The position numbers and the translations under genes were made by a program. A stretch of DNA of 64,000 bases from Aedes albopictus (lineage: Eukaryota > Arthropoda > Insecta > Diptera > Culicidae): contig NC_085138.1 in assembly GCF_035046485.1 (NCBI RefSeq), forward strand, positions 94,529,766 to 94,593,765, read 5' to 3'. Of this stretch, positions 32,770 through 42,972 are shown piece after piece. How positions within the stretch are numbered: position 1 is the stretch's first letter; the number at the start of each line of letters is the position of its first letter. The notes below the pieces were generated by a model. That model did no database searches, was not told the origin of the DNA, and was given only the letters and a program-made list of their open reading frames with translations.

Positions 32770-33010
32770 TTCCTAGAGAGTTAATTGGATAAATTTCCTG
32801 CATCGACCGAGAAAGTGTAGTGAAACCAAAGATTGAATTCTTGGTGGTGGCTCAGCTACAGTGAAGGCGATCACTAATCTCATCCACGGCAGTAAGCGGC
32901 GGACCAATTTTCGACGGCGTTCAGCATTCAACACGGGTAAATCTAACACGCATTGCGTGGCATGATAAATTCATGTCAATTTTCTGTCTGAAATCGTCCA
33001 ATATTCAAAC

Positions 33011-33026
33011 GGTTCTTTTCAGGACC
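33011..33026 (+). terminator. Histone-type 3'-end stem-loop 2
   Basis: GGTTCTTTTCAGGACC pairs over six positions with one G-T pair. The CAAAC lead is kept, and CTCAAGAGTTGTG lies about 15 bp downstream, in the place of a histone downstream element. Confidence 0.78.
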
Positions 33027-33250
33027 ATAGAAAATTATTCCTCAAGAGTTGTGAATCAGATAATTATTTCATTCCATCGCTCTGTAAAAGTGTGGTGCAA
33101 CCGAAAAGTGAAAAATTGTATGCTTGGTGGCCCCGCAACAATAATGATGCCGGCCACTAATGATTCCACCAGGAATTTAGCAACGCTTTATCCTATCCAG
33201 ACCATTCTCATTTCTCGGTTGATTAACCGTTTCAAGCGTCTGGTGCATGC

Positions 33251-33390
33251 GGGGCGGGACATGCAAACGAAATAAACTGGAAAGCCAGTCGAATGGGAGG
33301 AGCTTCATCTGCCAATCTAGGGACATAAAAGCTGTTCCCCCTGATTTCTTTCGTCATTTTCGTTGAATCAGTCAGGCAGGGTGGATGTCA
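33251..33390 (+). promoter_or_regulatory. Histone-like promoter block 1
   Basis: ATGCAAAC at 33261-33268 (one base from the octamer ATGCAAAT used by H2B promoters), CCAAT at 33312-33316, ATAAAAG at 33325-33331 and TCAGTC at 33368-33373 as a candidate initiator. The same order recurs near 34.08-34.19 and 34.82-34.94 kb, which supports a functional ancestor. The box-to-initiator distance (about 43 bp) is longer than usual, so the start site is uncertain. Confidence 0.55.
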
Positions 33391-33592
33391 CCTCCACAGC
33401 TGTGCAGTGACACATCAACCCAGCCGCAACTCTCGGCTATCGTGCGGATAGCACCAGGAATCTCATCCATGGCAGAAAGCGGCGTACCAGTTTTCGGTGG
33501 CATCCTGTATTTAGCAAGGAGAAAACCAACACGCATTGCGTGACATAATGTTTTCATGCCATGTCGTTCCTAAAATCGTCAATTAATTAATC

Positions 33593-33608
33593 GGTCCTTT
33601 TCAGGACC
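33593..33608 (+). terminator. Histone-type 3'-end stem-loop 3
   Basis: GGTCCTTTTCAGGACC, a perfect stem-loop, lies 220 bp downstream of the TCAGTC of promoter block 1. CTCAAGAGTTGTAAATCAG follows at the usual distance. This is the best candidate for a complete promoter-to-stem-loop unit in the array. Confidence 0.8.
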
Positions 33609-33772
33609 ACCGAAAATAATTCCTCAAGAGTTGTAAATCAGATAATTTCATTCCATCAATCGAGAAAAGTGTGGTTCAATCGAAAAATGAAAGATTGAAT
33701 TCCGGCCACTAATCGTTCCACCCAGAATTTAGCAACGCATTGTCCTATCAGAACCATTTTTCGTGAAACATT

Positions 33773-33940
33773 GGGGAGCGTCCAGAAATTACGTTACGTT
33801 TAAAGGGGGGGGGGGGGGGTAAGCAAAGTGTGACGATCCATACAAGAATTTCAGAGGTCCCATGGAAAACGTGTGACATAGGGATGAGGAGGGGTTGAAA
33901 ATGACAAACTTTTGTGTGCCGTAATTTAAGGACGATCCCC
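33773..33940. mobile_element. 168-bp MITE with GGGGNCGTCC ends
   Basis: The left end GGGGAGCGTCCAGAAATTACG mirrors the right end CGTAATTTAAGGACGATCCCC, given here in two 20-21-base halves of an imperfect TIR; it holds a run of G at about 33805-33819. The sister array unit at 34680-34715 reads GAAACATTGTTTCATTCT without the element, so the insertion point is documented inside the window. A clear target duplication is not visible. Confidence 0.7.
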
Positions 33941-34069
33941 GGTTTATTCTAGAATTTTTGGAATTAAAATGATCTAAATCTTTTTATATTTTGGTTACTT
34001 TATTTGTTAAATGAAAATTTCTCTCATTTCTTAGTTGAAAATCGTTTGAAGCGTCTGAAACATGCGGGG

Positions 34070-34190
34070 CGGGTCATGCAATCGAAATAAACTGGAAAGC
34101 CAGCTGAATGGGAGGAGCTACATCTGCTAATCTAGGGGCATAAACTGTTCCCTCTGTTTTCTTTCGTCATTTTCGTTGGATCAGTCAGGG
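34070..34190 (+). promoter_or_regulatory. Histone-like promoter block 2 (weakened)
   Basis: Has ATGCAATC in place of the octamer-like word, CTAAT instead of CCAAT, CATAAAC in place of the ATAAAAG box, and the conserved TTTCGTCATTTTCGTTGGATC with TCAGTC following. It looks like a decayed copy of block 1. Confidence 0.45.
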
Positions 34191-34480
34191 AGGGTGGAGG
34201 TGGATATCACGTCCATGGCTACGCAGCAGCACGTCAACTGCGACGAGTGATAGCACCAGGAATCTCATCCACTGATTACGGCTGCGGTGGGCCCGGCAAT
34301 GGAAGTTACCTCCACAGCTGGGTAGCTGCGCACCAACCACCCAGCGACGACTGTCGGCTATCTATCTGATAGAACCAGGAATCTCATTCACGGCAGCAGG
34401 CGGCGGCAGTTTTCGATGGCTTCCCGCATTCAGTGTGGATAATTTTCAATTGTCTTTCTAAAATCAACCGTTATTTGAAC

Positions 34481-34496
34481 GGACCTTTTCAGGACC
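34481..34496 (+). terminator. Histone-type 3'-end stem-loop 4 (one mismatch)
   Basis: GGACCTTTTCAGGACC keeps the loop and the right arm but has an A-A mismatch in the stem. CTTAAGAGTTATGAATC follows. It is probably a decayed copy. Confidence 0.7.
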
Positions 34497-34817
34497 AGAG
34501 AAAATGATTCCTTAAGAGTTATGAATCGGATAATTTTCAGATATACTCCAACGATCGGTAAAAGTGTAGTGCATTCGAAAAGTGAATGGTTGAATGCTTG
34601 GTGGCTCAGAACAGCAAAATCGGTCACTAATCTTTCTACCCGAAATTTAGCAACGCGTTATCTTATTCGGACAATTGTACCTGAAACATTGTTTCATTCT
34701 AATATTTATCGAATTAAAATGATCTTAATTATTCAATACTTCGATTAGTTTATCCGTTCGATTAGAAATTGTCTCAAAGAACGTTTGCAGTCGTTTGAAG
34801 CGTCTGACACAATGTGG

Positions 34818-34945
34818 GCGGGTCATGCAAACGGAATAAACTGAAAAGCCCACCGAATGGGAGGAGCTTCATCTGCTAATCTAGGGGCATAACAGCTGTT
34901 TCCTCTGTTATCTTTCGTCATTTTCCTTGGATCAGTCAAGGAGAA
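34818..34945 (+). promoter_or_regulatory. Histone-like promoter block 3 (weakened)
   Basis: ATGCAAAC is kept at 34824-34831; CTAAT replaces CCAAT and GCATAACAGC replaces the ATAAAAGC box. ATCAGTCAAGG follows. No stem-loop is found downstream, where the array ends near 35010. Confidence 0.45.
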
Positions 34946-35010
34946 GGGAGTTGCCACCTCCCAGCTAGGCAGCAGCACACAAACTCAGCGATGACTCTCG
35001 GCTATCGTAT

Positions 35011-37110
35011 TGTCGAATGAGTTTCACGTTAAACTTTAATTGAAAAGATCTATCTAACGCCGTTCAATTATCTAATAATTGTATCCGCTCGATGAAAATT
35101 TTCTCGTATAACAGTTATTTGACCATTTCTCTTCAAAACGAAATAACTCTTGAACTAGTCAACATCTTCCAAGTAACCGAATCAGCTGAATAACAGCTTC
35201 TTGAACTAAAGTTAGCTTAAGAGTGATTTGTTTTACTCTTATACAGAAAAAAACGTTTGTTGGGTTATAATTGCGTTCAGCGTAAGCGATCACACAACAA
35301 CTTTACTCAACACATCAGTCCACCATTTGTATTATTGCGACATTTGCATCCATTTAGACTCGGCCGAAATTCATTATCATCACAGTCGAATTTCACACAC
35401 GACTTCGCAGCGGCTGGCATGCACAAGTTCGGTTGAGTTCACGACAGGGGCGTAGGATGCACAACAGGTAAACAAAATAAGTTTGATTAGAGTAAAATTT
35501 CGCTGGGAAATGATGATTCAGTGGATTCTCAAATTATTACAGTAGTCTAAACATTAATGAGAAACCCAATATTCTAACAACAAGCATTGTATTATTGAAA
35601 TATAAAAGTCGAAATCTCGTTCCAGCCTTTGTCCTACGTCAACATTGCGGTTATGTCTCAGACATTACCCACTCCTAGTTTTTTACTTAAATCTCACCGA
35701 TTGCTTTCGGTGTTATGCTAGGTTTTTACTAGGAGTGCGATCATTTTTAAGCGTTTTTGGGAATACGCAAATATATGTACGCGAATCCGATACATGTAAA
35801 TTGGTAAAGATAGCTCTCAGTAAATAGCTGTGGTAATGCTCATAGAACACGAAGGTGAGATGTGTCTCTGAGTTGAGACGTCCGGACATCACACCAGAAA
35901 GAAAAAGAAGAAAACTGATCACCCTGCACGTGTTACCAACCAGTCTATCATACATCGTCTCTGCCTAAAAGCCACAAGGGTCCAAAACCCCAATTTCACA
36001 AGTTGGCAAAAGAGAAAGCTCGTGCCGATGAGGGGTCACAATTGCCCGAAACAAGGCACTACTGGCTGATCCAAAGCACACCCAACCCAGAGTCCAAACT
36101 TTCTGGCTGATATACGTAGACGTAGATTGGTACATGCGCAGCGCATACCTTACGGGTGGATGATGATCGGTCGTCGTTTAGATCCTACGGACGGAGGGGC
36201 GGACAGTGCGAACAGACGCCCGCCCGCAATAATCACATGCGGGGTTCGCCGTTTTTGGCATACTGACACTGACTGACTGGCTCTTACTCTGGCTTTACGA
36301 CCACATGCTTCACTTCGCGGTCCGTGATTTTTTAAATATGCACGATCCCTCGTTATGTGGGTAGTTATTCGTACTTTTGGGGAAATGGTCTGGACTCCAG
36401 GGGCATGTGTGTATGTATTGTACGTGCATGTGCTACGCGGTTTGTGGGAGAGGTGGGCAGCACTGGGGGTCATCATTATGATTTGTTATTATGAAGACAA
36501 CTGAAACTCAGGGAAGATGATTATGCGCAAGCACAAATTATGTGTGGCCTGCTTCTACAGTATCTAGTGTTCAATTTTGTGATGCACACAATGGATCGCT
36601 GTATGGCTGGCTACAATGTTGCGTTGTTCAATTGGATCACAATAATAATGTGGATCATGGTCTCAGTTATGTTCATGATTCGTTTGATAACACAAATTTC
36701 CCAAACGAAGGTGGACGTGTCTCTAGACCTAGACCTAAAGCCATGGTCCAAGCCATGCTTTGGACAAAATGTAAGTACTTATAACATTTTGTCCAAGGCA
36801 GAGAAGAGATTTTTCGTACAAGAATCAAGCAACAAATAAGGCGCAGCGATTACGCTTTATCCCAACTGCTAATAATGATCTCGATATTTTTTGTTGATGG
36901 CATAGTAAAAGTTAAATTTGTTGCGAACTTTTCAACTCGTGAATAATCGATTTATTACTAACCCAAATTTTAAACTGTTTAGCCCTTCAACAGCATTACA
37001 GTGTATAATCACTCGAAGTAACCCCTCGTGCCACGTTTTTCGACAGGCCGGCCAAAAAGGAAAACCCAGATTTAAAGTCCTCCTCCCGGAACCCATCCGA
37101 AGACGAGTTA
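35011..37110. other. Unassigned DNA
   Basis: Scattered open frames of 60-108 codons on both strands show no motifs. A short imperfect repeat of TTTGGACAAAATGT and its complement occurs at 36760-36800. No TIR, LTR or LINE text is recognised. Confidence 0.4.
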
Positions 37111-37111
37111 A

Positions 37112-37480
37112 GTGAGTGGAATACCGGTGTGCCGCAGTGTGGCCCGATGGGCACGTGATTTTGCTGAATTGACCGCCCCCTTGATGGAAAAACGCGACCT
37201 AGGAGTGGAAGAAATTATTCCAGTCCGTCAAGTTGCCCGCTATCCGGCGGGTCCCCAGCTGGTTAGAAAACGCCGTTCTATCATCCGTCAGGCCGAGGCA
37301 AGCCGTGAGAAAATCCTCCTGGAGCTCAGCAAGCTAACTACCTTCAAGGCTCGGCGAATCCGCGGTGAGCTTGACGTCCGCACCGTTTTTTGTCAACTAC
37401 CCGATGGTGGAAATGTCGTCTGGGATGTGACTCCATCCGCGCCGGTAGGTGCCCACAATAGGGTGGCCCAAAGAAAGTAA
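37112..37480 (+). CDS. Unrecognised 122-codon open frame, Arg/Lys-rich
   Basis: The frame is GC-richer than its surroundings and codes for a basic protein with a heptad-like segment (RQAEASREKILLELSKLTT). The tail contains CQLPDGGNVVWDVT. I do not recognise a family. The ATG at 37112 is arbitrary; in-frame text upstream (about 37030-37110) is partly coding-like. Ten bases after the stop comes TGGCGCCCAACG, a string used as a tRNA primer-binding site in many LTR elements, so this could be a fragment of an unnamed LTR element. No LTR was found. Host exon remains possible. Confidence 0.35.
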   Translation: MSGIPVCRSVARWARDFAELTAPLMEKRDLGVEEIIPVRQVARYPAGPQLVRKRRSIIRQAEASREKILLELSKLTTFKARRIRGELDVRTVFCQLPDGGNVVWDVTPSAPVGAHNRVAQRK

Positions 37481-37491
37481 TTTCTAGCAAT

Positions 37492-37503
37492 TGGCGCCCA
37501 ACG
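37492..37503 (+). other. Primer-binding-site-like string TGGCGCCCAACG
   Basis: TGGCGCCC is the classic complement of the 3' end of tRNA-Lys used by several LTR elements. It stands alone: no LTR ending in CA is recognised immediately to its left and no gag to its right. Chance is possible. Confidence 0.3.
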
Positions 37504-38345
37504 CAAAATAAAAAGAAAAGGTTTCCATTTTAAACTTAAAGTGGAATTCTTTTCAGAGTAGCTCCGGGAGGAATTGGAACCTTTTATATTCCAATTGTTC
37601 TTTTTATGAATAGTGAAGTGAATTTAATCGAAATAGTGCAAACGCCCTAAAACGAGGCGATTGCCTAAGATACGTATTTTATCGGATGTGATATTGTGCT
37701 GAAACCTAATTATTTCCTTAAAATGAGTTATTTATTGGATCTTATACTTAGCTGTGGTGTTCGACGGCAGATTTCTGGGTGCTTAAATTCTACTCTTCTT
37801 TTTCTTCTTTTTTCACAAAAAAACAAACTCCCTGGTCTTCACACTATGACTTCACTTTAAACTTCCTACTAACTTAAACACTTCGATAACTTTCTAACAA
37901 CTGCCTAAAAACTTAACCTAAAAAACTCCCTAAAAACTTCGTAACAACTCTCCGATCAAGGGTCCAGCAGCGGTTTTTATATCCTAGGATTTCAACCTAC
38001 ACATCAACTCTCAGTACAATACATATGTACTACATTTTCAATCATCCCCACTCTGGAATCAGAATAAAATCCTGAAGTTTCTGAGCTAGAAAGAGATGTG
38101 CATATATCCTTTTTCGTTTTTGCTGTTATGTACCCCATTTGGTGTCTTCATGAATTGTTGGGACGGAGATAACCTTTCGGAGTTCTTTTTAGCAGACTCA
38201 CCAATGTTCCCGGTAGAATCAGCTCAAAGCTGTAAATTTATTATTTAAGAATAGATGCATAATGTAACAACAATTCGTACTCACAATTGGTCTCCTTACT
38301 AGGCAATTCGAATCCTGTATATCGGTACAAATTAGGGCTCATATA
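37504..38345. other. Unassigned AT-rich DNA
   Basis: No coding or repeat structure beyond low-complexity runs (AACTTCC/CTAACTTAAAC near 37850-37930). Confidence 0.4.
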
Positions 38346-39126
38346 GGGGTCATTCCACGCCAAGTGACCGGCCGCTTGCAATCGACCATCACGGATTTGA
38401 ACCAAATTTGGCTGAAACATTTGTTTAGATGGAAAAAGAAAAAATCCAAATTTTGGTGCCGATCGGATCACCCCTCGGCCCGTGGCAGCACCCCTCGTTT
38501 TGGCCGATATGAAAATTATCCTCTCTTTCTTTTATTTTTATCATTGAAACGATTGCACCTACACATTTTCGACCTTCGGCTTTTTTAAAGGAAACCGTTC
38601 AGGGAATCCAGAAAAAATATTATTTTTTTGGTACAGTGTTGCCAGATATCATATTTTTCAATTTTAAATCTAAAAATCGATTTTTCTCAAAATACGTATA
38701 TTTTGATTTTAAAAATTTTGATTCCATCGTGTTTATCAGACGTTTTTCTATCGAAAAAGCTTAACTCCCCAAAGTAATTTGCGTCGTTCCTGAGATATAG
38801 CGTTTTTAAGAAAAAATATTCATTTTTTTCATATAAAGTATCATATAAAATCAGGTGCAGTTTATAAATTCCGTAAAAAAACATTGTTCGATGCCGTATA
38901 ATCACGTTTTGTGCTGATTTGAACAATATCGAGTATAAAAAGGATTAAAAAAAATTGTGACAGTGTTGCCAGTTTACCTTTTTTATTATACCATGAAACC
39001 TAACCTTCAAGTGTTTGACAATGTACAGGTTATTTTGAAAATGCGCACCATGTGTGTTGCAAGATGTGTGAACAGGATAAAAACAATACACATCTTCTCT
39101 AACGACCCTGCTGTTGACCTTTTCTT

Positions 39127-39324
39127 CACAGACAAACAGACGTAACACCTAGAAAAATTTTCGCGAAAATCCATCGCCTAGTTCACACTAGATGAAACGT
39201 CTAACGCTTAGAAAAATGATGTGCGCACCTCTGGTTGTGAAAGCTACAACTATAAAGGTTTAAAAAGATCGTTAAAACCGTGGTCGTTGGATTTTTTTTC
39301 CAATGTTACGTCTGTTTGTCTGTG
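39127..39324. mobile_element. 198-bp MITE with 7-bp TSD TTTTCTT
   Basis: The ends CACAGACAAACAGACGTAAC and GTTACGTCTGTTTGTCTGTG are exact inverted copies. TTTTCTT is duplicated at 39120-39126 and 39325-39331. The interior has a GAAAATTTTCGCG-type AT core. It resembles the 4406-4698 MITE in starting CACAGA, containing AACAGAC, and making a 7-bp duplication. Confidence 0.88.
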
Positions 39325-40514
39325 TTTTCTTGTTTATGGTCCTATCTGACAAAATGACCCGATAATTGGCAGTTATTGTTAGTTTGATAGTTAGCAATAA
39401 AAAATTGGTTTATTGGAAAAGATGAGGATAAATTGTTAAAATATAAAATGTATCTATTGTGAAATGCATTTCAATTGTCATTTTATTCATTTCAACGATG
39501 TTGTAGATGGAAGTGTTGCCACACATGTCATTTTTATTGTAAACATCTAATTTACACAAAAGCTTTCGTAAATAGATAACACCAAATAAAAACAAATGAT
39601 TTCTGTTTTTATACATAACGATCACATTTGGCAACACTGCATGAGTATGAGCATAGATGGCAACACAATTCATAATTGCTACTCCATGGTTAATCGCAGC
39701 GAACGATTGTCGCTTTAGTTTGTGTGTTTGCTTATCAGCGACGACAGCAGCCACTTCGATCACTCACCAGCATTCTTCACCATTCGCCACTCATTCATTC
39801 GCTTGCCATCAAAACTGCGACGAACGGCAACGAATATCCATGTCAAGCAACTTGCGCATGGCTTTCCACTGGTGATGGGGTTACGTGCTTGATCACGACA
39901 ATCCGTTTGCTGCATCTTCTCGATTCGATTCAGCAAAAAGGAGTGAATATGAATGGAGTGAGGCGAATATACCGATCCTTAATATGATACTATACATTGT
40001 CGATCTGGGAGTCATCTATAATTGATCGAACAATCGATTTGATTTATCGTAATTAACATTCGCGTTCAACCGATCTCTTTTCCATGTAAAAAAAGCCTAA
40101 GAAAAGTAGGCTCTAGGGAGCAAACGCCACTAATCCATTTCACTCAGAAATTTTTGTTCATTCTTCGCCACGAAGAACAAACAAAAACTCATACCATATG
40201 CAATCACATCAATAGACAACACAATACCCAACACTGTTCTTCACTTCTCTGCCTGGGACAATAAAAGACATGATCTATTATTCGGCAATCCAGTAAGAGT
40301 AAACGCAATACCCGCACCTATTGTTTGCGTTTCCGCTAAATACTAGCATACTTGGCAACACTGCCGTAAAAATCAATCAAAAGATATTTTTACAGGGATT
40401 TTTATAAAGAGTTGGACCTTCGAATATAAACTAAAAATACTGAAGTCTGAGCTACCAGTTGCGCGACGATGCGTAGTATCTAATATCATACTTTATATTT
40501 TATCATATTCCATA

Positions 40515-41746
40515 TAGAGGTTCCAACCCGGGATATCCCGGGACAAAAAATCCCGGGATCTTGAAAAATTCGGGATTTCCCGAATCCCGGGATAACATTT
40601 TTCACCGTCCCGAAAATCCCGGGATTCCCGGGACGCACATTTCTTACACATATTTTTCGCTTTGATTTGAATTTGGAGAATCTCTGAAACGTATTCGAAG
40701 AGTCGTGATTTTTTTTTCAAAAATCGCCTTCAACAAAAAATCACGAAAATGTTACATAAACCATTTCAACTGTGTGTGGACATCAAAACTCGTTGAAACT
40801 CGACTGAAACAATGCTGGAGCACTTCATTTACGGTTTTGATAGCATCAAAGAGATTTTTTTCGAAATAGGCCTTTCTAGACTTATGTTGGACATGGACAA
40901 TGATTTTGAAGCTACAAAAATCATCAGGCTCTTCAGCCAATCAGACTCGCTTCGGAAGCATTGGGAAGACGAGATGCTATATTATTGTCTACGGAAGGCA
41001 GCTTGAGTTTCTTGTATTCGAAGCTTACAAAAAGTAACTCCAATGTTGGAAACGACCTCTTCCATGCAACCACGAAAAGAATCAACAATCGGCGCCAAAA
41101 GGAAATAATAACAGCGCTAAAGTTCCTTCAAGGTCTTCCGTCGTCAACGCAAGTGCCAGCAGAACTGAAAAGCTCATCGAAAACGCAAATGATTAAGTTC
41201 ATCAAGAAACTGGGAGTTCGATTGTTGCGAGACTGCCAAAGACAGACCGATAATGATGCTGCCGAGTTGAATGCTGGATTGTCTTGTATGCATAACACCA
41301 TCGAGCATGCGCGAAGAACTGGAATCGGCTATAAAGTAATTTGGCAACCCGTCTTAGACTGATTCGGAAATGATTGAATTTTCGAAAGTAATTGCGAAAG
41401 AGTTGTCACTTTTTGAGCTACATGGTAAGTTGACCCCGAATCTTAAAATCGAACTCCGGATATATCCGTTCTAAAAAGCGACCCTCACTTTTCGATGAAA
41501 TCATCAAAAACATTTGCTTCTTGATGTCGTATTTTCAGAGAATGAATTCAAATTGATAAAACCAGTTACTTGATGTGAACCATTTATTTATTTGATATGA
41601 TGAATACATATAACATATTTCTGATCGCAAAAATGTGTTTTAAGCAGATTGAAAAATTTCCCGGGATCCCGGGATTTCCCGGGACAAGCAACAAATTTTA
41701 TCCCGAATCCCGGGACAACCAAAATGGTCGGGAAATGGAACCTCTA
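40515..41746. mobile_element. hAT element, 1,232 bp, with 8-bp TSD ATTCCATA
   Basis: TIRs are TAGAGGTTCC and GGAACCTCTA. The duplication ATTCCATA is perfect at 40507-40514 and 41747-41754. Subterminal regions are packed with CCCGGGA/TCCCGGG words (about 40526-40632 and 41659-41720) that could be transposase binding sites. An 8-bp duplication with TAGAG-type ends is the hAT signature. The interior retains only part of a gene, so the element is nonautonomous. It inserted into the 4.4-kb TIR element. Confidence 0.92.
40812..41362 (+). pseudogene. Truncated transposase remnant of the hAT element
   Basis: Two overlapping frames (40812-41006 and 40961-41362) read as parts of one protein across a frameshift: FEIGLSRLMLDMDNDFEATK, then NRRQKEIITALKFLQGLP and NDAAELNAGLSCMHNTIEHA. 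I cannot see the BED finger, the catalytic Asp/Glu residues or the hAT dimerisation domain. The assignment as transposase relies on its position inside the hAT ends. Confidence 0.5.
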
Positions 41747-42972
41747 ATTCCATATTATCAGGTTCAGCTTCTGAAATTAGCTGTGGGTCATTGAATGTAG
41801 TTATATCGAAATTACATTTTCAGCACTGTTGCTTATAAATACACTCATCAAATGTTTTCCTGAATATATTTTACGTCGATGTTGCCAAATGTACTAAACC
41901 TAAATAAAAAAAATACTTTTGGCTTGTTAATTAGATTTTATACTAATGTTCTAGTAAAATTAAGATTTCTACAATAAATATTACATATTTGGCAGCACTT
42001 CTGTTCAGATAATGTTAAAATATATGAAATTTGTTTAGAATTGATGATCTCAATCTCAGATACATTTTTTTAGTTCAACAAGTTATGCTAGTCCATTACG
42101 ATAGACTCATAATTGATGAACTGGCAACACTGTAACATTTTTTTTAATCCTTTTTATACTTGATATTTTTCAAATCAGCACAAAACGTCTTTGTATGGCA
42201 TCGAACAATTTTTTTTTTGCGAAATTCATAAACTGCACCTGATTTTATATGATACTTTATATGAAAAAAAATGAATATTTTTTCTTAAAAACGCTATATC
42301 TCAGGAACGACGCAAATTACTTTGGGGAGTTAAGCTTTTTCGATAGAAAAACGGCTGATAAACACGATGGAATCAAAATTTTTAAAATCAAAATATACGT
42401 TTTTTGAGAAAAATCGATTTTTAGTTTTAAAATTGAAAAATATGATATCTGGCAACACTGTACCAAAAAAATTATATTTTTTCTGAATTCCCTGAACGAT
42501 TTCCTTCAAAAAAGCCGAAGGTCGAAAATGTGTAGGTGCAATCGTTTCAATGATAAAAATAAAAGAAAGAGAGGATAATTTTCATATCGGCCAAAACGAG
42601 GGGTGCTGCCACGGGCCGAGGGGTGATCCGATCGGCACCAAAATTTGGATTTTTTCTTTTTCCATCTAAACAAATGTTTCAACCAAATTTGGTTCAAATC
42701 CGTGATGGTCGGTTGCAAGTTTTCACATTTTCTCGGTCACTTCATATGGAATGACCCATAGGGTAATATAGAATGATCTGTAACTCTAATAGGAAATTAA
42801 GTTTGAATTTGGCAATTAAATAATATAATTCGTAATTCACTTTTCAATTCTGCGTATACAATTTGTAACTGCCGACTAGCTCAAGAGGGGAGCCTTCCTA
42901 AGACTCCCTGAAACAACACCTCAGGGTCGGCATGCTTCTCGACCAGTTATTCGCGGGCAGGGAATCTTCGCA

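Larger units (their letters stand above)
32605..35010 (+). repeat. Degenerate tandem array of histone-like transcription units
   Basis: Four to five diverged units share, in order: an ATGCAAAC octamer-like word in a GCGGGNCATGCAAAC context, CCAAT or CTAAT near GGGAGGAGCT, an ATAAAAGC box, TTTCGTCATTTTCGTTG, an ATCAGTCAGG word, a body with GATAGCACCAGGAATCTCATCC, a CCTAAAATCGTC lead, a histone-type 3' stem-loop, and a purine-rich CTCAAGAGTT downstream. The body between start region and stem-loop is about 220-340 bp, too short for an intact core histone gene, and I could not recognise a histone protein in it. Spacing between stem-loops is 257, 582 and 888 bp, so units are unequal or partly deleted. 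Confidence 0.7.
38346..42757. mobile_element. 4.4-kb element with about 630-bp terminal inverted repeats
   Basis: The left arm (38346-38974) and right arm (about 42121-42757) are inverted copies with only scattered differences, e.g. GATCGGATCACCCCTCGG and its complement, and the AAACGCTATATCTCAGG segment. Outer ends read GGGTCATTCC and GGAATGACCC; ATA flanks both sides. The interior is AT-rich and noncoding apart from two nested elements (39127-39324 and 40515-41746). With those removed it would be about 3 kb. The superfamily is unclear; no transposase is seen, so it would be nonautonomous. Confidence 0.75.
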
